From Sphagnum compactum (lineage: Eukaryota > Bryophyta > Sphagnopsida > Sphagnales): DNA of 64,000 nt. Below are positions 1 to 11,821 of this stretch, in pieces. Location: contig OZ234496.1 of the NCBI GenBank assembly GCA_965153455.1, positions 13,322,304-13,386,303 of the forward strand. The letters are read 5' to 3'. Numbering within the stretch: the stretch's first letter is position 1; each line of letters begins with the position of its first letter. The notes below the pieces were generated by a model. It saw only the letters and a program-made list of their open reading frames with translations. It was not told the DNA's origin and searched no databases. The translations under genes were made by a program, and so were the position numbers.

Positions 1-81
1 CTCTAAATTTGTCCTAAAAATACACTAAAAAGAGTTTCACTGGTCTTCATATCTGATATAGTGCTGTTACTAAACAACACT

Positions 82-648
82 TTATCTTTGCTCAGCAGCA
101 ATCTGTTCTAGGATTTTGGTAAATTTCTTCTCCACCCCACTTTGCTTTGGAGGTTTTGGATGGAGGTTTGGATCTTCTAATAGCTGAAGAAGAGCTTCCT
201 GCTGAGAATCTCGTGAAGTCACCAACCGAGCTTCCCATCGAGGAGACTCTTCTTGTGGAATTGTAAATCTACCACCCTTGTCTGTGTGCTGTTCTGGCTT
301 GTTCAACAATCTTTGATCTTGGCCTGGGAAAGATGGAAGTGGGCTAGCAGGCAAGTTCATCTTACCAGCATTCATGCGCTCTACAAAGCAATCTTCTATG
401 TACTTGAGCTCTCTCATCTGGTACCTGTACCTTGCATACAGAATTTGGATTCTTTCGCTTGGGATTTTCCATGGTATCGCACAACATATTGCCATAAAAG
501 GTACCATGAATATCTTGGTGTCCATGCACACAGGCTGTTCCCTGTAAGGCTCTTTCTCTTCCACACGGAAAGAGTTTCGTTGGAATTCCAGTTTTTGTTT
601 CCATGTTGAAGGTTCATAACCTGGATTGGGAGGATTATACTCCTCCAT
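82..648 (-). CDS. Unrecognised 188-aa protein, single open exon
   Basis: An uninterrupted 188-codon frame starts at MEEYNPPNPGYEPSTW and ends IAAEQR-stop. The protein is mixed charged, with a Trp/Arg-rich N-terminus, a central amphipathic stretch (ERIQILYARYRYQMRELKY) and a Pro-rich part before a basic helical tail (GVEKKFTKILEQIAAEQR). I see no signal peptide and no obvious membrane segment. A short hydrophobic run (FMVPFMAICCAIPW, about residues 47-60) could be buried core or a retained intron. I do not recognise the family. The length, low repetitiveness and lack of stops in an AT-rich window argue that it is coding. The ATG is the first in frame, but this could also be the last exon of a longer gene starting upstream on the minus strand. 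A 70-bp tandem repeat begins about 80 bp upstream. The overlapping plus-strand frame (253-609) looks like a shadow. Confidence 0.5.
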   Translation of the reverse strand: MEEYNPPNPGYEPSTWKQKLEFQRNSFRVEEKEPYREQPVCMDTKIFMVPFMAICCAIPWKIPSERIQILYARYRYQMRELKYIEDCFVERMNAGKMNLPASPLPSFPGQDQRLLNKPEQHTDKGGRFTIPQEESPRWEARLVTSRDSQQEALLQLLEDPNLHPKPPKQSGVEKKFTKILEQIAAEQR

Positions 649-727
649 GATGTGTGTTAGTGACCAAACCCTCTGACAGGAATTGTGATTACTGACAGAA
701 TGAAAATTCCATAGAGCACCACTACTT

Positions 728-1300
728 TCTTGACATTCATCAGAACATTACTCTGAAGCAATTCTTTCGATCTGGATATATTGCTTCCTGACATTCCACC
801 ATGCTTGACATTCAAACCTCAATCTGAGGCAAAGCCTTTCGATACAGATATCCTTCTTGGCACTTTGCAAAGCTTGGTCAACATCAAAACCTCAATATGC
901 AGCAAGTCCTTCAATCCAGGTTATATCCTTCCTGACACTCTACAAAGTGTGACATTAGAACCTCCATCAGAAGCAATTCTTTTGATCCAGGTATGCTTCT
1001 TGACATGCTGGAAAAAGCTTGACAATCAGAACCCCAACCTGAAGCAATTTTCTTGTCTAGATATGCTTCTTGACACTTCAAAAAGCTTGACATCTGCACC
1101 TCAATTTGAAGAAATTCCTTTTGATCTAGGTATCCTTCTTGACAGGGGAGGCTCAACATTCATCAGAGCCTCAATTTGAAGCAATTCTTGCAATCCAGGT
1201 ATGAAGCTTCTGTACACTCTGAGAAAAGCTTGAGTATCACAACTTCAATTTGAAACATTTGTAATCAATCCCTGGAATCTTTCTTGACACTCTAATCATA
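728..1300. repeat. Minisatellite, about 70-bp unit, about 8 copies
   Basis: Units each contain a GATCCAGGTAT-like block, then CTTCTTGACA, then AAAGCTTGACAT and CCTCAATTTGAAGCAATTC. The GATCCAGG-like block recurs at about 769, 841, 913, 984, 1055, 1123, 1192 and 1267, a spacing of 68-75 bp. Copies are roughly 75-85% alike by eye. Open frames in both directions across the array come from the repeat and are not counted as genes. The array sits immediately 5' of the minus-strand gene at 82-648. Confidence 0.85.
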
Positions 1301-3530
1301 AACCAACAATTGTGCAAGGCTTTTTACAGTACATTGAACTAGCAAAAAGCTCTACAAGATGTCATACTGAAAGAGAACTCTGTTAGCAGGAAAAATGGTG
1401 ATTATGAACTTGCGTCTCTGGCCATTTCTATTATTCAACTGTACTCTCTTTCCACCTTGTAGGGGCACTTGACTAAAGTGCCCTCTACAACCATTTCAAA
1501 CAAGCGATTAATCATGCAATTGTGAACTGATCAGTGTGCAACCAATTGATCAAGCAGACTATAAACAGATCAACACAAGCAATCCAACTTTGATCAAATT
1601 ACATTTGCTTCATCCATGAGAAGGTTTGATCCAATCCCTCACCTGTAGCACAGGATATAATAGGAGATAACACAAGATTTAGAGCCAAGCTTGGTGAACA
1701 TTTATGTTTCATCACATCCGCAATTCGGTAGAGACTTAGCATTTTTGTGCTATCAATTCTTGCTCAAAGGGTAGTAGCAGCTCAAACATTCAAACATTCC
1801 AAAGATGAAAAAAAAAATTGTTTGAATCCTAATTCTATCAAATGAAAGTTCCATTCAAAGAAGTATCAAGAGACACAACTCTTGAGACCCTGAGTCTTGA
1901 TCTTTAGTTTAGGTCATACGTGTTTTTGGTTTTCAGTGTACTAACTCAACTTGTTGGCAAAACAATGAAAGGAAAAACCCACGCATGGAGTAATAAGTCA
2001 CGAGTTAGCAGCTAGCAATTATTTTTGTTTGACAAATTGAGTGGAAAAACAAGTTTCCTGACTCCCCTGCTAGGTAATAATCTAACCCCACTGTAGATAC
2101 AACATAGCAGAGCACAATGGCACTCTACTCTGTGTCAATTAGGCTTTGCCAGCAGCATTTAGGGATTAAGATCTAAAATCATGAGCAGTCAGTGATGTTG
2201 CCATGGAAGTGAAGACCAGACCCATCTAACTTGAATCTCCTGTGAAAAAGCTTCTCCATCCAAACTGTGTTCATACATTCTATTTGAAACACGTGGGCCA
2301 GGGGTTCTGGATTTCTAGGCAAAAGGAAGCAAGATGAACATCATGAGAAGCTTCAAGACATTTTGAGCATGGCTTCTGTCTATCACAAAAAATTCCAAAG
2401 GATCTTGAACACAAGAAACCATGAAGGTGCCAACACTAACCTTTTTCCTTGCAAAGGCATAGCCTTAACCCCTAAACATTGGCAATTCCTGATTGTGCAT
2501 CATAAGTTGTTGTTGATGGGTGTTTGTTGATTTTCTAATCACTTTTCAAAACCCTTTGCAATTTGTTGTTGTATAAACAACAGTAGCAAAGTGGACTTTG
2601 CAAGGAACAAAACACCATGATGAAACCCTTGCAAGGAAAAAGCCTGTTGTCCAGGCAAAGAGTTACTGGTGCCACAAATTGCTGCACAACAAAAATTGGA
2701 TTTGCATGGAGATTATAGTTCAGTACCAATCCACTCAGTAACCCTAACTTGATATTCTTCCCTGATCCTCCTACACATGCATTTGCAGCCAAACCTGAAG
2801 CTTATTATACTAAATCAACACAAAACTTTATGCTTGCTTGCATGTTTGCATGCAGTTCACAAGAACAGTAAGATCCCAAGAACATGCAGTTCACAAGACC
2901 AACAACACCATAATTAGAACATCACATCCTATCTTACACAAACACTACTCAATTGCCACAACCAGTCAAATGTCTTACATACCTGCCAAACAGAAAGCAC
3001 GGAAAGATCGCTTTATGTTGCAGCCATAAGAGGGAGTTTGTGGACGCCACATGGAAATTTTGATCAATGAGGAGGAGGGGTAGCCATCCTGTTGTAGTCC
3101 TCTATGTTTTCTCCATTATCTTTGACAATTTCTCATGTCCTCACACATGGAGGTTTGCACAACCAAGAGTGCAGACATGGCTACACTCCCTGGTTTCACC
3201 CCAAGATAGGCCTTATACGAGATCTCATTCCTTCGTACATTTCCACCTCCTTGCATGGATAAATTTAGGGATTCAACAAATATCTTTTTGGATACCTAGA
3301 ATTTTATAACCTTTGTAAATCAACAAACCATGTTTGACTACCAACTATGATTAAGGATTGGAGCACAACTATGCATAGGGCCTTAACCTTAGCTAACATT
3401 GGTGCCTTCCCATTTCAACAACACCTTAGAGCAGCCAGTGATCTATTACCAGCTTCAAGATGTGCATGGCATTTTCCCTTTGAACAACTTATTAGACAAC
3501 AAGTGGTTCAACTTTAGGATTCCATCTTAA
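1301..3530. other. Intergenic, no recognisable gene
   Basis: Moderately AT-rich, non-repetitive sequence with only short open frames (for example 2535-2792 minus and 3067-3309 plus). None of these shows a recognisable motif or splice-supported extension. No RNA gene or structured element was seen. Confidence 0.5.
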
Positions 3531-3539
3531 AGCACGTGC

Positions 3540-3916
3540 ACCATCATATTTCTCTAGCATGCTCTTTGAAGAGTTACTTGATGCCCATCGAGCTTATACT
3601 TTATCGTTTTCTAGTCTTGGGTCTAGTGCCCAATTTACAACTTGATCGATCCTTTCAAAATTCTATCTTTTGCAATCTTTAGGATGACATTTTGGACATG
3701 ACTAGGATTCCACACCCTTTTAATTGTAGGCATTCCCCATTGTGTGTGCACACAATCAATAGACCCAATGGGGGTCCATCTCTTGTGATGCACCCACGGT
3801 AACAAGCGCACAATGATGCATGATATAGTTTGGGACACATTTGCTTCCATTGCATGGGAAGCAAGTTTCCATGTCATACAAAAATAGTTGCACTTTCTTC
3901 CTTCAACAACCCGCAA
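3540..3916 (-). pseudogene. Possible PIF/Harbinger-like transposase relic
   Basis: A 93-codon minus frame contains WTPIGSIDCVHTQWGMP. This resembles the block around the first catalytic Asp of plant HARBI1-type DDE nucleases, where a G-x-I-D-x-x-H-x-x-W pattern is usual. The frame stops at 3635. Past the stop, conceptual translation still reads something like KTIKYKLDG, reminiscent of the downstream NDKTI-x-x-D block in that family. The remaining catalytic residues were not found, and the flanking DNA has several stops. If it is a transposase, it is a short dead fragment. Chance resemblance is possible because only about 40 residues match. Confidence 0.3.
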
Positions 3917-3919
3917 CTC

Positions 3920-5650
3920 CTTTTGTCAACAAGTTAACATTGTGCTCACCAAAGACATGGTACCTTGGCCAACATCATCATAGCCAACCCAACATGAACA
4001 AATCTACTTCCTCAATCATGTTCAACTCAAGGATTTGTAGCATGAAAAGTAGCTCAAGCAAAGGAAATAAGTTATCATGACCAACACCCCATCTTAAAAA
4101 TTCCAAAAGGACCTCCTCTTTTCATTCTTGTTATTTATTTTGCCCAAAGAATATCCATGACATTACAAAAGATGCAAACATCCTCCATTTTAAATTGAGT
4201 GATAATGCTAGGCTTAGCTACTTTTTGACTTCCTCGGCTTCAAGACCCACCCCCCATGGCCCACTATCAAATTGTTGCAAGGAATTGGTAGATGAGTTAA
4301 GGACCTTTCTATCTCTCCTTGATTCTCAAGCCCCTAGTTAGTAATGAACTTGCTTGGACTCTAGTCCTTTCATTTTGTACCTTTGCATCCTCCCTAGGTT
4401 AGGGGTATGTATGTAAATAAAATCATACACGATTGCAACAATGTCAAAATATGTTAGAACTTTGTGTGTCAAACCTTTAAAACTCTAACTTCAAGTGCTG
4501 AAATAGCCTCATAGTTTTAAATTAATTGATTTTGACCCTTGCCCACTGAAACTAACTATGTCGTACAATATCTTTTTTGCCCTTGAGACCATCACATGGC
4601 CAAACAATCATTTATTCAAAACATTATATTTTTGTTCAACCTTGACTCCTACCTAGTGTAAAAGTCCTTGAGGTTGATTTCAATGAGTCCACCAACAAGA
4701 TTGATCCATTTGGGTTCAACCTTGGCTTGGACTACTTGTGTAAAATGAGCCTTATTGCAGTACCATTCCAAGCTTCAACCCAATGGATCCACTTGTGCAA
4801 TCCATGTTGTTAACAGTAATTTTGAGGGAAACCAAAAAAGTCGAAAGTGGGCTGGCTGATGAGTTGCAGCAACAAAGCGGAGTTAATCACAGATCAAAAA
4901 TGTTCACAATCACAGACAAGCCATGAAGCAAAATCCCAAGGGGTTGAAGAAAAAGAAGAAGTTCAATGTTTCAAGCACAGATCAGATGTGGCCACACTTG
5001 TCAGGGTGAAGCTCCCAGATCATAGATTAATTGCATCTACAGACATTAGGTAGCAAGTTCAAGAGTTTTGATGTTTTGGGTGTTTCCTGAAAGGAGTGGG
5101 AAGAGCACCGAGGGAGCTTGAAAATAGGCAGCGTGAGAGTTGGGTGTCAAGAACATTCTATGGGGTTGAAGAATGCTTGCTTGCAACTGTAGAGAGGAGC
5201 AGAAGCAACACCACAGAATTTTCACAGACAAAACCACAAGAGCTGGACTTCAAGCAGAGGCAAACAGAGGAAGCCCTTTGGATAAACAGGCACTCCAACC
5301 TTCATTGGATCCACTCAAAGCTCTTTGTGCTCCCAACTCAAGGTGAAGAAGCTCAACCTCACAACTGTTCTAACTTTCAAGTGCATCTTGAAGCACCACA
5401 AGGCCAATGTGGCAAACAACAATACTTTTCTTGACATACTCATGCAAACGAAAAAACAGATCTGTGCTCCAAAAACAATAGCTGGTGTTATGGTTGATGA
5501 ACATCTCTACTGAAATCCATGATTTGTCTTAATCCATCAAGAAACCAATTGCAAGAACTTTCTCAAAATGATTTTGCTCCTCCTTGTTGACCATGAACTC
5601 ATAAACATTCAAATATTGAGAGTAGAGTATCATGGATGCAACAAAGAATG
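3920..5650. other. Intergenic, only weak open frames
   Basis: Contains several 60-110 codon plus-strand frames (4847-5053, 5096-5434, 5325-5513). They overlap in different frames and show no family motif. They could include untranslated or decayed sequence upstream of the PPR relic that follows. Nothing else was identified. Confidence 0.4.
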
Positions 5651-5655
5651 AGTAA

Positions 5656-7150
5656 ATGCATCTTGTGATGCTCAGGTTGCCAATTGGAGATCACAACAGC
5701 AGTGGTGGCATTGTTAGCATTGATATTCCAGCCAAAAGCGCGTTGCATCGAACACCAATGAATTTGCTGTACAATCTGGATCAACAAGGTGTTCATGTTG
5801 GTGCCCATAGGTATGTTAATTTGTCAGACAAGTGTACGAAGTCAAGGAATGCTTCAAACCCAGCAGCTTTGGAAAGAGGGAAGCAGATCCACACAGAAAT
5901 CACTAAAGCTGGATTGTACCTGGATGTTTGTCTTATGAATTCATTTATCAGCATGTACACGAGGTGTGAGAGTCACAGGGAGGCAATTGACATCTTCCTC
6001 CTTATTTACGTCAAGGCATAAATCCTGACAAGATAACTTACATCTACCTTTTCAGGGCATGTGGAAATGGAGCAGCTCTGACAGAAGCTGGATTTGCAGG
6101 AGATGTGTCTGTTAGGAATTCGCTTATTGATATGTATGGCAAACGTGGAAGTCTTGGATCTGCACATCAAGTATTTGAGGAAATGGCTGAACAAGATGTC
6201 GTGTCATGGAATGTTATGATTGCTGGACTTGCTCAGCATGGGTGCGGCAAAGATGCACTTGAATTGTTTGAACAGGTGAAGCGCGGTGGTTTTACACCCA
6301 ATACTGTCACTTTTGTTGGTCTTCTCTCTGCTTGCAGTCACACAGGCTTAGTTGATGAACGCCGTGAGTTCTTCCTACCCATGTGTGGAGACTACAGCCT
6401 CACGCCAGCAGCTTGGCACTATGGCTGTATGGTTGATTTACTTGGGTGTGCTGGGCAGTTGGATGACACTGAGGAGCTCATCAACAAATGTCATTGGATG
6501 CAGATTCATCAGTCTGGAACAGTGTGCTCGATGCTTGCAGAATTCATGGCAACATACAGCTAGCAGAATTGGTTGTGAAAAGTGCTCTAAGCTGGAAGGA
6601 CAGAATGCTGCTGTGTGTGTGCTGATTTTACATATCTATGCTGCAGCCGGCATGTGGACAACGTAGCAAAAGTGAGGGAATTGATGAAGGATAGAGGCAT
6701 CTGAAAGAAACCCAGACACAGCTGGATTGAGGTCAAGAGCAAGGTACATGCTTTTGTTGCAGATGACAGATCTCACCCACAAACAGAGGAGATATATGCT
6801 GAGCTTGATGAATTAACTAGGCAGATAAAGGAGGCAGGATATGTACCTAATACACATCATGTAATGCATGACTTTGAAGAGCAGCAAGAGGAACAAGTTA
6901 TCAGCCAACACAGTGAGAAGTTGGTGATTGCATTCGGACTCATGGCTACAGCCTCTGGAAGTCCTATCCATGTGATCAAACACCTAGGTGTTTATATGGA
7001 TTGCCACACTGCAACCAAATTTATTTCCAAGGTTTCTGGGCATGAATCAGCACAATGGATGCCAGCCGCTTTCATCACTTATGATTTGTGTTGTTCTGGC
7101 AACTGTCACCATCACTGTCATATTGCAGAATTGAGTTTAACCACAGCAAA
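5656..7150 (+). pseudogene. PPR protein, PLS class with E and DYW domains, broken
   Basis: Conceptual translation shows PLS-type pentatricopeptide repeats (ALERGKQIHTEITKAGLYLD, then NSLIDMYGKRGSLGSAHQVF, DVVSWNVMIAGLAQHGCGKD, TPNTVTFVGLLSACSHTGLV). E and E+ motifs (SWIEVKSKVHAFVADDRSHP) and a DYW deaminase region (SQHSEKLVIAFGLMATASGS, DCHTATKFISKVSG) follow. Intact relatives act in plant organelles in C-to-U RNA editing. This copy is dead. The frame shifts near 6000 and again near 6505, 6585 and 6658, and an in-frame TGA lies at 6702. Sequence also jumps from the CES segment straight to REAIDIF and from ACGNGAALTE to AGFAGDVSV, implying internal deletions. The deaminase HxE is kept. The first zinc Cys of the later CxxC is Tyr (GVYMDCH), and the terminal DYW tripeptide is scrambled. 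There is no clear organelle-targeting N-terminus. Confidence 0.88.
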
Positions 7151-7202
7151 AATCCAAGATATCTGCACATTCATGGCAAACCTACAGAAATGGAATTGCT
7201 GA

Positions 7203-8890
7203 TCAGCAGCAGCAAGCAGTCTACATCTCATAAGCTAGAGATGCAGGGGTGCTCCTGGTGTTGCAAATTGTTGAAGACTAGGAGTCCTATCCTCTCATTC
7301 TGTCTGATAACCATTACATGGTGACTAAGCTCTTTCTTGTGATCGAGCAACACCTAAGTGAAGCTTCTATGGTAAAGTTTCAACAAGAAAGTCCTTTTAT
7401 AATAGAGGACCTGCACAAAAATCTGAAGGCAGGTCAAACAACAGCAACCGTCAGCACAAATGTTCAGAGACCTTCACCAAGTAACTTGTCAGATATAACC
7501 AAATTCTTGCAGAAGATGGGCATTTCTCCTTAAAACATAACTTTGACAACAAAAAGCTTAGCAACTTTGTCTTAGTAGAGGAATAACAAAGAAGATGGGC
7601 ATTTATCTAATAGCAGTGGTTATCTGCAACAGAGGCAACCTGTTAGCCAACTTCTTCCACCAACATCAATGGCTCAAGAAGCCCTACATCAAATCACAGT
7701 GTTAGAATCCAACAGATGCCCTGTACCGATTCTTCCCATATAACCCCAGACACAAACACCACCTCAGTGCCAAACATAGTTTGATCTTTCTCATTTCCTT
7801 TGTTTTGGTATTGACACATTTGGTAGCTACTTAAAAAAAATTGTAGCCATATGACCAACATCACAGGGAGTGGTCTGAAACTGCCCACTGGACATTTGAA
7901 TCCTTCTGTCAAGGTTTTGTAGCCACCATATCAACTAGTCAGCAGTAGCATGTCTAGCACATCGAATGTAACACACCACCGAGACAGAAACAACCATGCT
8001 ACATTACAGTTGCACCATGAGGCATTCAATCAGACATGAAAGCTAATATAGAATGAAGGAAAAACTGTGGAAAACCGTGGTACATGCAAATTTGCATTAC
8101 ATCAATGCAGCAAAACAAATTATCACAGGGATTCCACGATTGCTCAGCTCCTAGTCTCATCATCAATCTACACTAGAGAACAGAAAGCCACAATATTGTG
8201 TTTCCTCCTCATCCATCAATAGAGGGAATTCTATCAGTCAAGCGCCAATGCAGATTTTGTCTGGTTAGGCCATAACTTCCACTTGTGGCAAATTTAGATC
8301 CACCAAAACTGTTGAAAAGAAAGGTCACTTCAAAATTCATCACTACTGAAACCAATTCATCCTCAGAAATGCAAAGACACCTAACATGTCTATCCCTGTG
8401 ATGTACATGGAGGACTCTCATCATTGGTATTGAGAAGCATGATGTGCAAAAATACATCTGCATGTTTGTAAGCAGGAAGGTTTTACCCCATATGTCCACT
8501 AGGGCTAAAAAAGACTGGTACTCCAGGATCAATTGTCATTCCTGAAATAGCAAAACTTGCTGTTGATCCCCTCACTGAAAATCAATTGAACATCACTGGG
8601 ACAGATTTAACATTGCACCAAGATGCACTAGCTTATAACCACAACCCTTTGAGACATGTCCCACTGCATGTTGTCCATCATGTGGATCAAATGTTGGTCA
8701 AGAGCAGCATTTATATAATCACTGCACCATTGCTTCGTCCACCTCTGCTTCCATTGGCTGTACAGATATTGCTTCACTGACTTGTGCACCTGCAACATGG
8801 CATAACATTGGCAATCATTCACTCACTTTAACTTACCTCTATCTTCTTGCATTTCACTTCTCATGAGATCTCAGTGGCCAAACCAGTTTT
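7203..8890. other. Intergenic, no supported gene
   Basis: Short frames occur (7318-7533 plus, 7694-7912 minus, 8209-8532 minus) but none shows a recognised domain. The 8209-8532 frame is the longest, at 107 codons, and contains a Cys/His-bearing stretch (HVHHRDRHVRCLC) of unknown meaning. The region may contain 3' untranslated sequence or a distal exon of the minus-strand gene that begins near 10471. Confidence 0.35.
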
Positions 8891-8892
8891 TG

Positions 8893-8951
8893 CTACCTTG
8901 AAGCGACGTAGCATCCTATCTTTCTGTCCTCCAAGCAGTTCTTTTGTCGAT
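8893..8951 (-). other. Candidate exon, possibly distal exon of the C11orf98-like gene
   Basis: On the minus strand a CAG acceptor precedes 8951 and a possible AAG|GTAGC donor lies at 8897. In the phase left open by the exon ending at 9751, it reads DRQKNCLEDRKIGCYVASR and then meets a stop. This would give a basic C-terminus. In another frame it reads KELLGGQKDRMLRRFK, which also looks protein-like. Without transcripts neither can be chosen. Confidence 0.2.
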
Positions 8952-9750
8952 CTGCATTACTGTAATCTACCAGGTACTGGCTTCCCAAACATATTAGCTC
9001 TGACTTGCACTTAGTAAGCTGGGCTCACTAGAACTTTAACACCAAAGAGGTCTGTAGCTGCCTCATTACAACTTAACAAATTTCAACCATTTCACTAAGC
9101 CAGCTCCAGTCAATGTGCAACTACAAATATCCCATACCAAATGGGTACTAGGGAAAACAATCACACCCCAATTTCAGCTGTACTTGCTGAAATTTGTGCA
9201 AGAGATTACAAAGAAGCACTTGGAAGGCAATTGTTGTGTAAGTTCAGGCAAAACAGAACAAAAATCGACAAGAATGAGTGGAGTCATATCCTTCTAACTG
9301 TGTCTCAAAAAGCATCAGACCAGATTCCATTCCTCATGACTGGCAGTGACTACCTCCCATTGGTCCCTATCAACTTCATCAGCTCCTGGGTGAGTTCACC
9401 AGCCCCTGAAACTAGGTGTAGATACATATAAAAAATAATTCAGGCAAGAAACTATACAAAAATCCACTCTTGAGTTTCTATTACATTTCCAGAAGCAATG
9501 GGAAAACTTTGTTTTCTTTGTCCTTTTAAAACTTTGTTTTCTATGTCCTTTTATCTACTTTGTTTCACTATATCGCTATAAAGCTTGACAGATTTACACC
9601 AAAAACTCAGGCATGATGTCAGCTAGCACTCAAGAAACATAGCTACTTAAATAGTCCAATTGCATTCTCGTTCAATCTGCAACAAGCCCTATACTTCTTC
9701 AAATACACAGCACAGTATCCAACTTCTGCATCCTCTGGAAGTGCCCATAC

Positions 9751-10471
9751 CTTTTGAACTTTTGAGTCTCAACTTGGCGTGTTTCTTCATGCTGAAACCT
9801 CGTGAAGACAACCTTGAGTTTATTGGTTGCAATGGAACCTGGTCATCTAAGAAAACACAAAAGACACAAAAGACCTGAGTGAGACTATGACCAAAAGGCT
9901 GTCACAAATAAGCTAAGATCAAGGTGGAAAAGGACAACAGCATACCTTCTTCATCAGCAGCCATCATCTGAATGTCCTCCATTGTAACCAATCCACCCTC
10001 CAAAGCTTCTTTCTGTGTCTGCAGTCATCAATTCCGTACATGAATCCAAAGACAATTTGATTTTCTGCGTGTGCTACTACAAGCTGGAAATGGAGCACGA
10101 CCAAGGACGACAAGTCACATGGAGTTTCCACAGTTCTAGAAACCCTAAACCGTGTCCACAGATTTCCGAAAACTCGTTTCCTCAACGAAAGGGAGCTTCT
10201 GCAACCAAGTCCCTCTGACCTAACTCTGAGTAAGAAAGAGGAAAACAAGGCCGAGGGGAAAGAAGGGGGGGGGGCGGGGGGGACTCCGAGGGATACACAC
10301 CTTGCGCCATTTCTTCTCGAGTTTCCGCTTCTTCTTGCCGGACAAAGAGCGGGGACCGGGCTTCACTGAGATCTTGAGAGAAGGTGCTGCCGATCTGAGG
10401 CGGCGCTTCTCGGACCGATTGGCTCGCCTCTCCTTCTGAATGTTGCGCAATGGCAGATTGAACTTGTTCAT
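9751..10471 (-). CDS. Small basic nucleolar-type protein, C11orf98-like; 3' end unresolved
   Basis: Three exons join in phase: 10471-10301 (57 codons from MNKFNLPLRNIQ), 10018-9946 and 9846-9751. Introns are GT-AG. The protein starts very basic (KERRANRSEKRRLRS), then has SLKISVKPGPRSLSGKKKRK, LEKKWRKTQKEALEGGLVTM, EDIQMMAADEEDDQVPLQPI, and ends this part with GFSMKKHAKLRLKSSK. The SGKKxRKL...QKE block and overall charge resemble the small C11orf98/DUF5564-type proteins thought to act in the nucleolus. That assignment is from memory of the family and is moderate only. Either the frame runs on past 9751 to a stop near 9690, or it splices to a further exon. One phase-compatible candidate lies at 8951-8897. 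An upstream in-frame Met at 10579 is possible, but the 10471 start fits the family better. Intron 1 holds a long G tract and a telo-box-like AAACCCTAA near 10140. Confidence 0.68.
10262..10285. repeat. G-tract in intron 1 of the C11orf98-like gene
   Basis: Ten consecutive G, a C, then seven G on the plus strand (10265-10282). It lies just inside the intron, downstream of the donor at 10300. On the transcribed RNA it appears as a C tract. The DNA strand could form a G-quadruplex. Confidence 0.8.
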
Positions 10472-10614
10472 TGTTCCGATCTCGCTTCTCCGTTTCCTCC
10501 TTCTTCCCGCCACGAAACACAGATCAAACTTCGAATTTCCTGCAGAACTTGCGCGCCGTGCAAACCCTTGTCGTCGCAAGCGCTTGATCTCCTCGCGGGC
10601 TCCGGCGGCAGCTG

Positions 10615-10890
10615 CAAGAACCCTTGGAGCAGGATCACAATTATCAACGGGCGGGTTCAGCCTCGTGGATGAGACTTATCATATCGCGCGCCAGTAGTAG
10701 GAACCCTTGGAGTAGGATCAGATTACCAACGGGCGGGTTCAGTCTCGTGGATGAGACTGACAACATCGCGTGGCAGCACCAAGAACCGTTGTCGTAGGAT
10801 CAGATTATCAAAGGGAAGGTTCGGCCTCGTGGATGAGACTTTACGATGTCCGGTGTCCAGCTCTAGCCTCGTGGATGAGATAACAACATC
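10615..10890. repeat. 82-bp tandem repeat upstream of the C11orf98-like gene
   Basis: The core CCTCGTGGATGAGACT recurs at 10661, 10743 (one mismatch) and 10825, exactly 82 bp apart. A half-spaced copy lies at 10867. Units also share AGGATCA and ATTATCAACGGGCGGGTTC. The array starts about 150 bp 5' of the predicted start codon, so it lies in the promoter or 5' untranslated region. A frame running through it (10751-11044) is repeat-derived. Confidence 0.85.
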
Positions 10891-11609
10891 CATCGTTAAC
10901 CTGGCTCCTTTCATCCACGATCTCACTACTTCAAATTCGATAAAATCCGGTCATAAACGTTCCATTTTTTTTCCCAAAAAAATAAAAGCAACCCAAAACA
11001 GCCAAAAACCAATTCAGGGTTTTTTTTTCAATTTTTTAATTTAAGAAAATTGGCTATTTTATCCAAGAATTTAGCAAAATTAGTCGAATTTAGACTAGAA
11101 AAACCAGAAAAATCTTGCCAATTCTTTTTTGTCAGAAAAACCACAAACCATACATACTTATTACTTCAAATTTTCAAAATTCAATTTCTATTTTCACATT
11201 AATTTCCTGCCAATGAATATGAGGAAAAAGAATCTTTATTTTTTCCTATGGGGACAAGAGGCAAGTTTGTGTCCTTTCCTTTCATTGCATGTTCCCATTT
11301 AAATTTGAATTTTTTCCATTATTATTGTTCATGTGCTTGGCCCAATGTGAAATACCTTCATGTATTCCCATTATTTTTATTGATGTTAATTAAAGGAAAA
11401 GTTCCTAATCATGTTCCCACAATCTATGGCCAACATTTTTTCATTGTCCAAATTTCCTTGTATCATGTTCTTGTTGTTTATCTCAATATCATTGTTCAAA
11501 GTGGCCATAATAGATTCACGGAACATGTTCCCTCTCAATTCCCAATATTGGTTAGGATGATCAGTTTCAGCAGGCAAGTACCGAAATCAATTCATTTTAA
11601 GCTACTTAT

Positions 11610-11821
11610 GGTGCACTCACACTTGATGTTAAGTCAGTGTTAAATGAAAATCTAGGTGGCATCCTAGGTGGCACCCAATGTTAAATGGACAATAGCTTAA
11701 TGTTAAGTGAACTGGCAGCTTAACATAAAATGTTCATGGTAAGTAAGTGTAAGTCCTAAATGACTAGCATGGTGTTAGGCGACTCGACACTAGAGTCCCT
11801 AACCCCAAGTGTGAATGCACC
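11610..11821 (+). mobile_element. MITE copy 1, about 212 bp
   Basis: Begins GGTGCACTCACACTTGATGT and ends AAGTGTGAATGCACC, forming terminal inverted repeats. An inverted second copy of the same length lies at 51293-51503. The interior is built from AATGTTAA/TTAACATT-type blocks with no coding capacity. The terminal repeats and small size identify a miniature inverted-repeat element. I could not define the target-site duplication or superfamily. Confidence 0.8.

Noticed and set aside
781-1179. 132-codon plus frame and overlapping minus frame in the 0.7-1.3 kb region
   Set aside because: Both run through the 70-bp tandem repeat, and their translations are periodic, so they are products of the repeat.
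8209-8532. 107-codon minus frame with Cys/His stretch as a zinc-finger gene
   Set aside because: Cys and His spacing matches no finger I know, and no exon structure supports it.
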